NCBI RefSeq assembly: GCF_965363235.1
Contig: NC_134844.1
Location: 17,218,646 to 17,282,645, forward strand
Length of the DNA: 64,000 nucleotides
Reading direction: 5' to 3'
Source: Mytilus galloprovincialis
Taxonomy: Eukaryota; Mollusca; Bivalvia; Mytilida; Mytilidae
The notes beneath the pieces are model-generated. The model saw only the letters and a list, made by a program, of their open reading frames with translations. It was not told where the DNA came from and did no database searches. Numbering within the stretch: position 1 is the first letter of the stretch; the number at the start of each line of letters is the position of its first letter. Position numbers and translations under genes: made by a program. Positions 61,016 to 64,000 of the stretch are shown here, in pieces.

Positions 61016-61557
61016 TAGTTTATATCTATATTAATTTGGAAGGGATTATTTAAGGGGAAGAAGCAAGGCGACAAACAGGTGACGCGGATTCTAGCACTTT
61101 TCTAACTTTGGGCTTGCTCTCTCTCAACACTATATTACATGCCTATGAGTCTAACTACAATCCCTTTTTTGTCAGTTGCCCTTGTATAAACGCATGTTTC
61201 TGAAGGGAATATTTACTAGTTCCGTGAAACGTTTTCTCGGAAAGATGTTTGATTGTGAAAAAAAGTTTAAAGATATATTATATCCTATATTTATTTGCAA
61301 TCTCCTTTCCACTGAAGCGATAAGAACGATATCTGATTGGCTTTAAACTTTACACAATTCTTTGTTATTATATATAGCCTTAGGGTCTGTTTAATTTTTT
61401 ATGACATTTTCATTTAGGTATTTAGTTACAAGAGATATGGACTTCTTTTAATAAAAATATTTAAAGGGAGAATATATTTCGCATATGTCGCGCTGTATTT
61501 TGAAAATGCCTCTTATAATTGGCTTAACACTTTACACAGTTGTTATTGTGATAGTAA

Positions 61558-62151
61558 GGTGGTATGAGTGTCTTCCTCCATCTTGGATTGTAAAAAACAG
61601 AGAATCAAAGGTCCAGATTTTCCATCAAGTTAGCAAAATTTGATGCAGGAATGCAGATGTTTAATGTACATTTTCATTTAAAGTACCAATTTATAAGAAT
61701 ATAACTGCTAAATATTGATATTTTTGCAAATGTTAATTATTTTTGGTTGTTTTTATTTATTTTTTTTAAATTGGCATTTTAAGGGGAGGTAACTCTAAAA
61801 AAGTGCATTTTCTGAAGGATTCTGTATGGAATTTTCCTATTTTGTATTTTAGCCGGAAAAAACGTACGGTGACTCTGTCTTTTCTTTTGATATTCTCAAA
61901 GCAGTGTCTGAAAGCTATCTTTCCCTGAAGTATTTAACAATTCTATCATTTTGTTTAGTTTCTAATCACAAAATGATGTTTTTTCCTATATAATCCATAC
62001 AAAATGTGTCATTTTGTCCCATCCTGTTGCTTGAGAAAATGCGCGATGACCTATCATTTTTATGTTATTTTTCAACATGTATCAATAGATACAACGTTTT
62101 CGCAAAGTATGAACAAATTCTGTCATTTTTATTTTAGACTCCCATACCACC
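61558..62151. mobile_element. TTAA-type MITE
   Basis: Inverted ends GGTGGTATGAGTGTCT and GGTGGTATGGGAGTCT are flanked by GTAA (61554-61557) and TTAA (62152-62155). Internal sequence resembles the element in gene B intron 1. No transposase frame was seen. Confidence 0.72.
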
Positions 62152-62519
62152 TTAAGGTCTGCAGACTTTTGGGTGAAATTTTATTATTTCACATGTCGCA
62201 ATGTGTATTGAGAATGCATTGTTTTATTTACTTCCGACTTAACACAGTTGTATGATGTCATAGTCGGTCTGTATATTAACTTAAGCCGGGTCATACACGT
62301 ACGGTAGGAATTTTACCAGCTGGACCATATGAGTATCAATACCAAATAGGTATTTTATACATGTATCAGAATATTTTAAAAATATCTTCAAAGATATAAA
62401 ATTTAGATTCCACAAAAACGATGATAGATTTCAATAGTTGAAATTGAAATAGCTGAAGAAATTGAGAGATTTTACAGGATCAAATATTAATTTTGTATAT
62501 GTGCGTTTAAAAACAACAC

Positions 62520-63345
62520 TATTACGGTATTGTTGTATAACCGTTGTCCGTCCGACCGTCGTCCACACTTCGGACAATGTAACTCAAAAACGATTTTTTA
62601 ACTTTAAAACATCCGTGCAACCTTGCATTATATTTTGCCTGATAGGAGCCGGCAAGGTGAGTCGCGTTTGTCCTACAACTATTATTCAGACAACCCATTA
62701 CTCCGACAGCTCATTATTCCGACAGCTCATTTTACCGACAATGCATCTGCCATAACTTTCTGGGTTAAGTTTCTCTAAAATGACCAACTCCATTCTCCAT
62801 ATTATTTGTATTTGTCCGTTTTTACTCCCATTATTCGCCTCATGATGGATATTTGCCTGATATTTGTCTCAGTTCCTTGGAGATTCACATTCTTATTAAT
62901 TGACCCCATAAGGATAATTGCCCTTTGAAGTCATTTTTTTGTCATTTTTTGTACACTTTTGTAATCTTTTACAAAATTCATATCCTCAGAAACGGCAGGG
63001 CCAGATTAAACCAAACTTAGCCTGAACCATCCTCAGGGAATGTTGTTTAGCAAAATGTATCTGAAAACCTCGCCCATCAACCAAAATGGTCGCCATAGCT
63101 AAAAATAGAAAAGGGGGTAAAAAACAGTTAAGCTTATATCTCTGAAACTTAATCATCAAGATCTATCTACCGTTGAAATTTTCACACGCATCGGACAACC
63201 TGCTGTGTGATTACTTGCCTGAATTGTTAATTTTTAGGACATTTGGCAGTTTCATTCTTTGTATTCTTGCCTATATAGTACTTGAGTGTCCTTCGTTTAA
63301 TATGCACTGCAGCACATAGACCAAGGTGAGCGACACAAAAGCCTC
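62520..63345. repeat. Reverse-oriented relative of the 44.1 kb tandem-unit repeat
   Basis: It ends 'catagaccaaggtgagcgac', the reverse complement of the start at 44115-44135. Internally, 'aagatctatctacc' and 'tcggacaacctg' echo the unit consensus in reverse. It appears to contain a single diverged unit. Confidence 0.7.
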
Positions 63346-64000
63346 ATGTTTTGTTTTGTCATCTTTTCTTTTCATATGTTTAGTAGATCTAATTGTAATT
63401 AACACCTCTTGTAATCTTTACAAAAAATTTTAATTATCTTTGATTATGACTTAAGAGCTACCTTAGTCTTATAAACAATTGCTGGAAATTTTGTCGGATT
63501 AGTTCGAGTCAACATCAATGTGTTGACTTTTGAAGAGGGTTAATTACTTGGGGAGTGTGAAATCTGCAACAAAATACAGATGGATAGTTTTAGATACGAG
63601 TCTGATAAAGTGATGCTTACATTTTAATCTAAGGTCAGAACTGTAAAAATATCTTTATCTGATTCGCATCTTTTTCGTTTCGCAGTGAAGATATCCACCT
63701 GGATTCGCACCTATAGTGAAAAAGAACTGATTAATATGACGTTAAACGGTTGTTTGCTTCTTCTTTTTTTTCGGACATGATACAGTCAGGGGTGGGGATA
63801 GTTAGTATTTGTATTATCGTGTAATGGACATATTTTGAGGGAGCTAATAGACTATGAAACTAGGATTGAAAAACAACGTAGGGGTGTATGTTAGGACGGT
63901 GATGATGGGGACATTTGGAACCAGAGACTTACAGGGGTAGATTCCAAAACAGCAAAAGCACAAAGATATGACGAAAAGCAACTCCCACTATAGATTATAT

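Larger units (their letters stand above)
59700..64000. other. Intergenic region with repeats only
   Basis: No exon was recognised on either strand. It holds a 15-bp inverted pair (59961-60075), an 'aattcagaattcgg' microrepeat (60210-60266), and the repeats listed separately at 60776, 61558 and 62520. 63350-64000 shows nothing identifiable. Confidence 0.5.

Noticed and set aside
61558..62160. 83-residue + strand ORF (62004-62255) as a coding exon
   Set aside because: It overlaps the right end of a TTAA-type MITE and continues into unrelated flank; it has no domain and no splice context.

Overview
This is a non-coding-rich, AT-rich stretch of animal nuclear DNA, most likely from a marine mussel (Mytilus or a close relative). 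The basis is the many copies of interspersed repeats I recognise as mussel-typical (for example the block containing 'gaagatgtggtatgagtgcc'), GT-AG split genes with small exons, and molluscan gene families. There are no bacterial-style operons. Almost all long ORFs are chance or repeat-derived; the real coding sequence lies in exons of about 60-240 bp.

Three coding units can be read. (1) A four-exon gene on the + strand (33026-36819) encodes a secreted cysteine-rich protein of the family usually labelled 'short-chain collagen C4-like' in molluscs, here without a collagen helix; every splice site and phase fits and it looks intact. (2) A second member on the - strand (5305-8930) has the same four exons but carries at least four disabling lesions: a pseudogene. 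(3) A - strand gene with a signal peptide, a short tyrosine-rich N-terminal segment, one Ig domain split over two exons and three SRCR domains each split over two exons occurs twice, at 16830-29189 and 48732-58877. Both copies are broken, at different places, so both descend from an intact parent and decayed independently.

Layout: 0-5 kb repeats and a 56-bp minisatellite; 5.3-8.9 kb collagen-C4-like pseudogene with a TTAA-flanked element in its third intron; 9-15 kb repeats and a tRNA-derived SINE; 15-30 kb copy 1 of a large segmental duplication holding SRCR/Ig pseudogene 1; 31 kb a 5'-truncated LINE; 33-37 kb the intact gene, with one transposon-like element in intron 1, one in intron 2, and a sister of the latter downstream; 39-41 kb near-identical direct repeats; 43-59.7 kb copy 2 of the duplication, expanded by a ~500-bp tandem element, a long-TIR MITE, a ~95-bp minisatellite, a LINE tail and a Helitron; 60-64 kb repeats only.

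The two duplicated blocks act as controls for each other: several mobile elements are present in one copy and absent at the matching site of the other, so their exact ends, target duplications and relative age can be read directly. The most useful material is the Ig-SRCR receptor-like family with complementary lesions and this record of insertions after duplication. Gene-family names come from recognising residue patterns by eye; no search was run.
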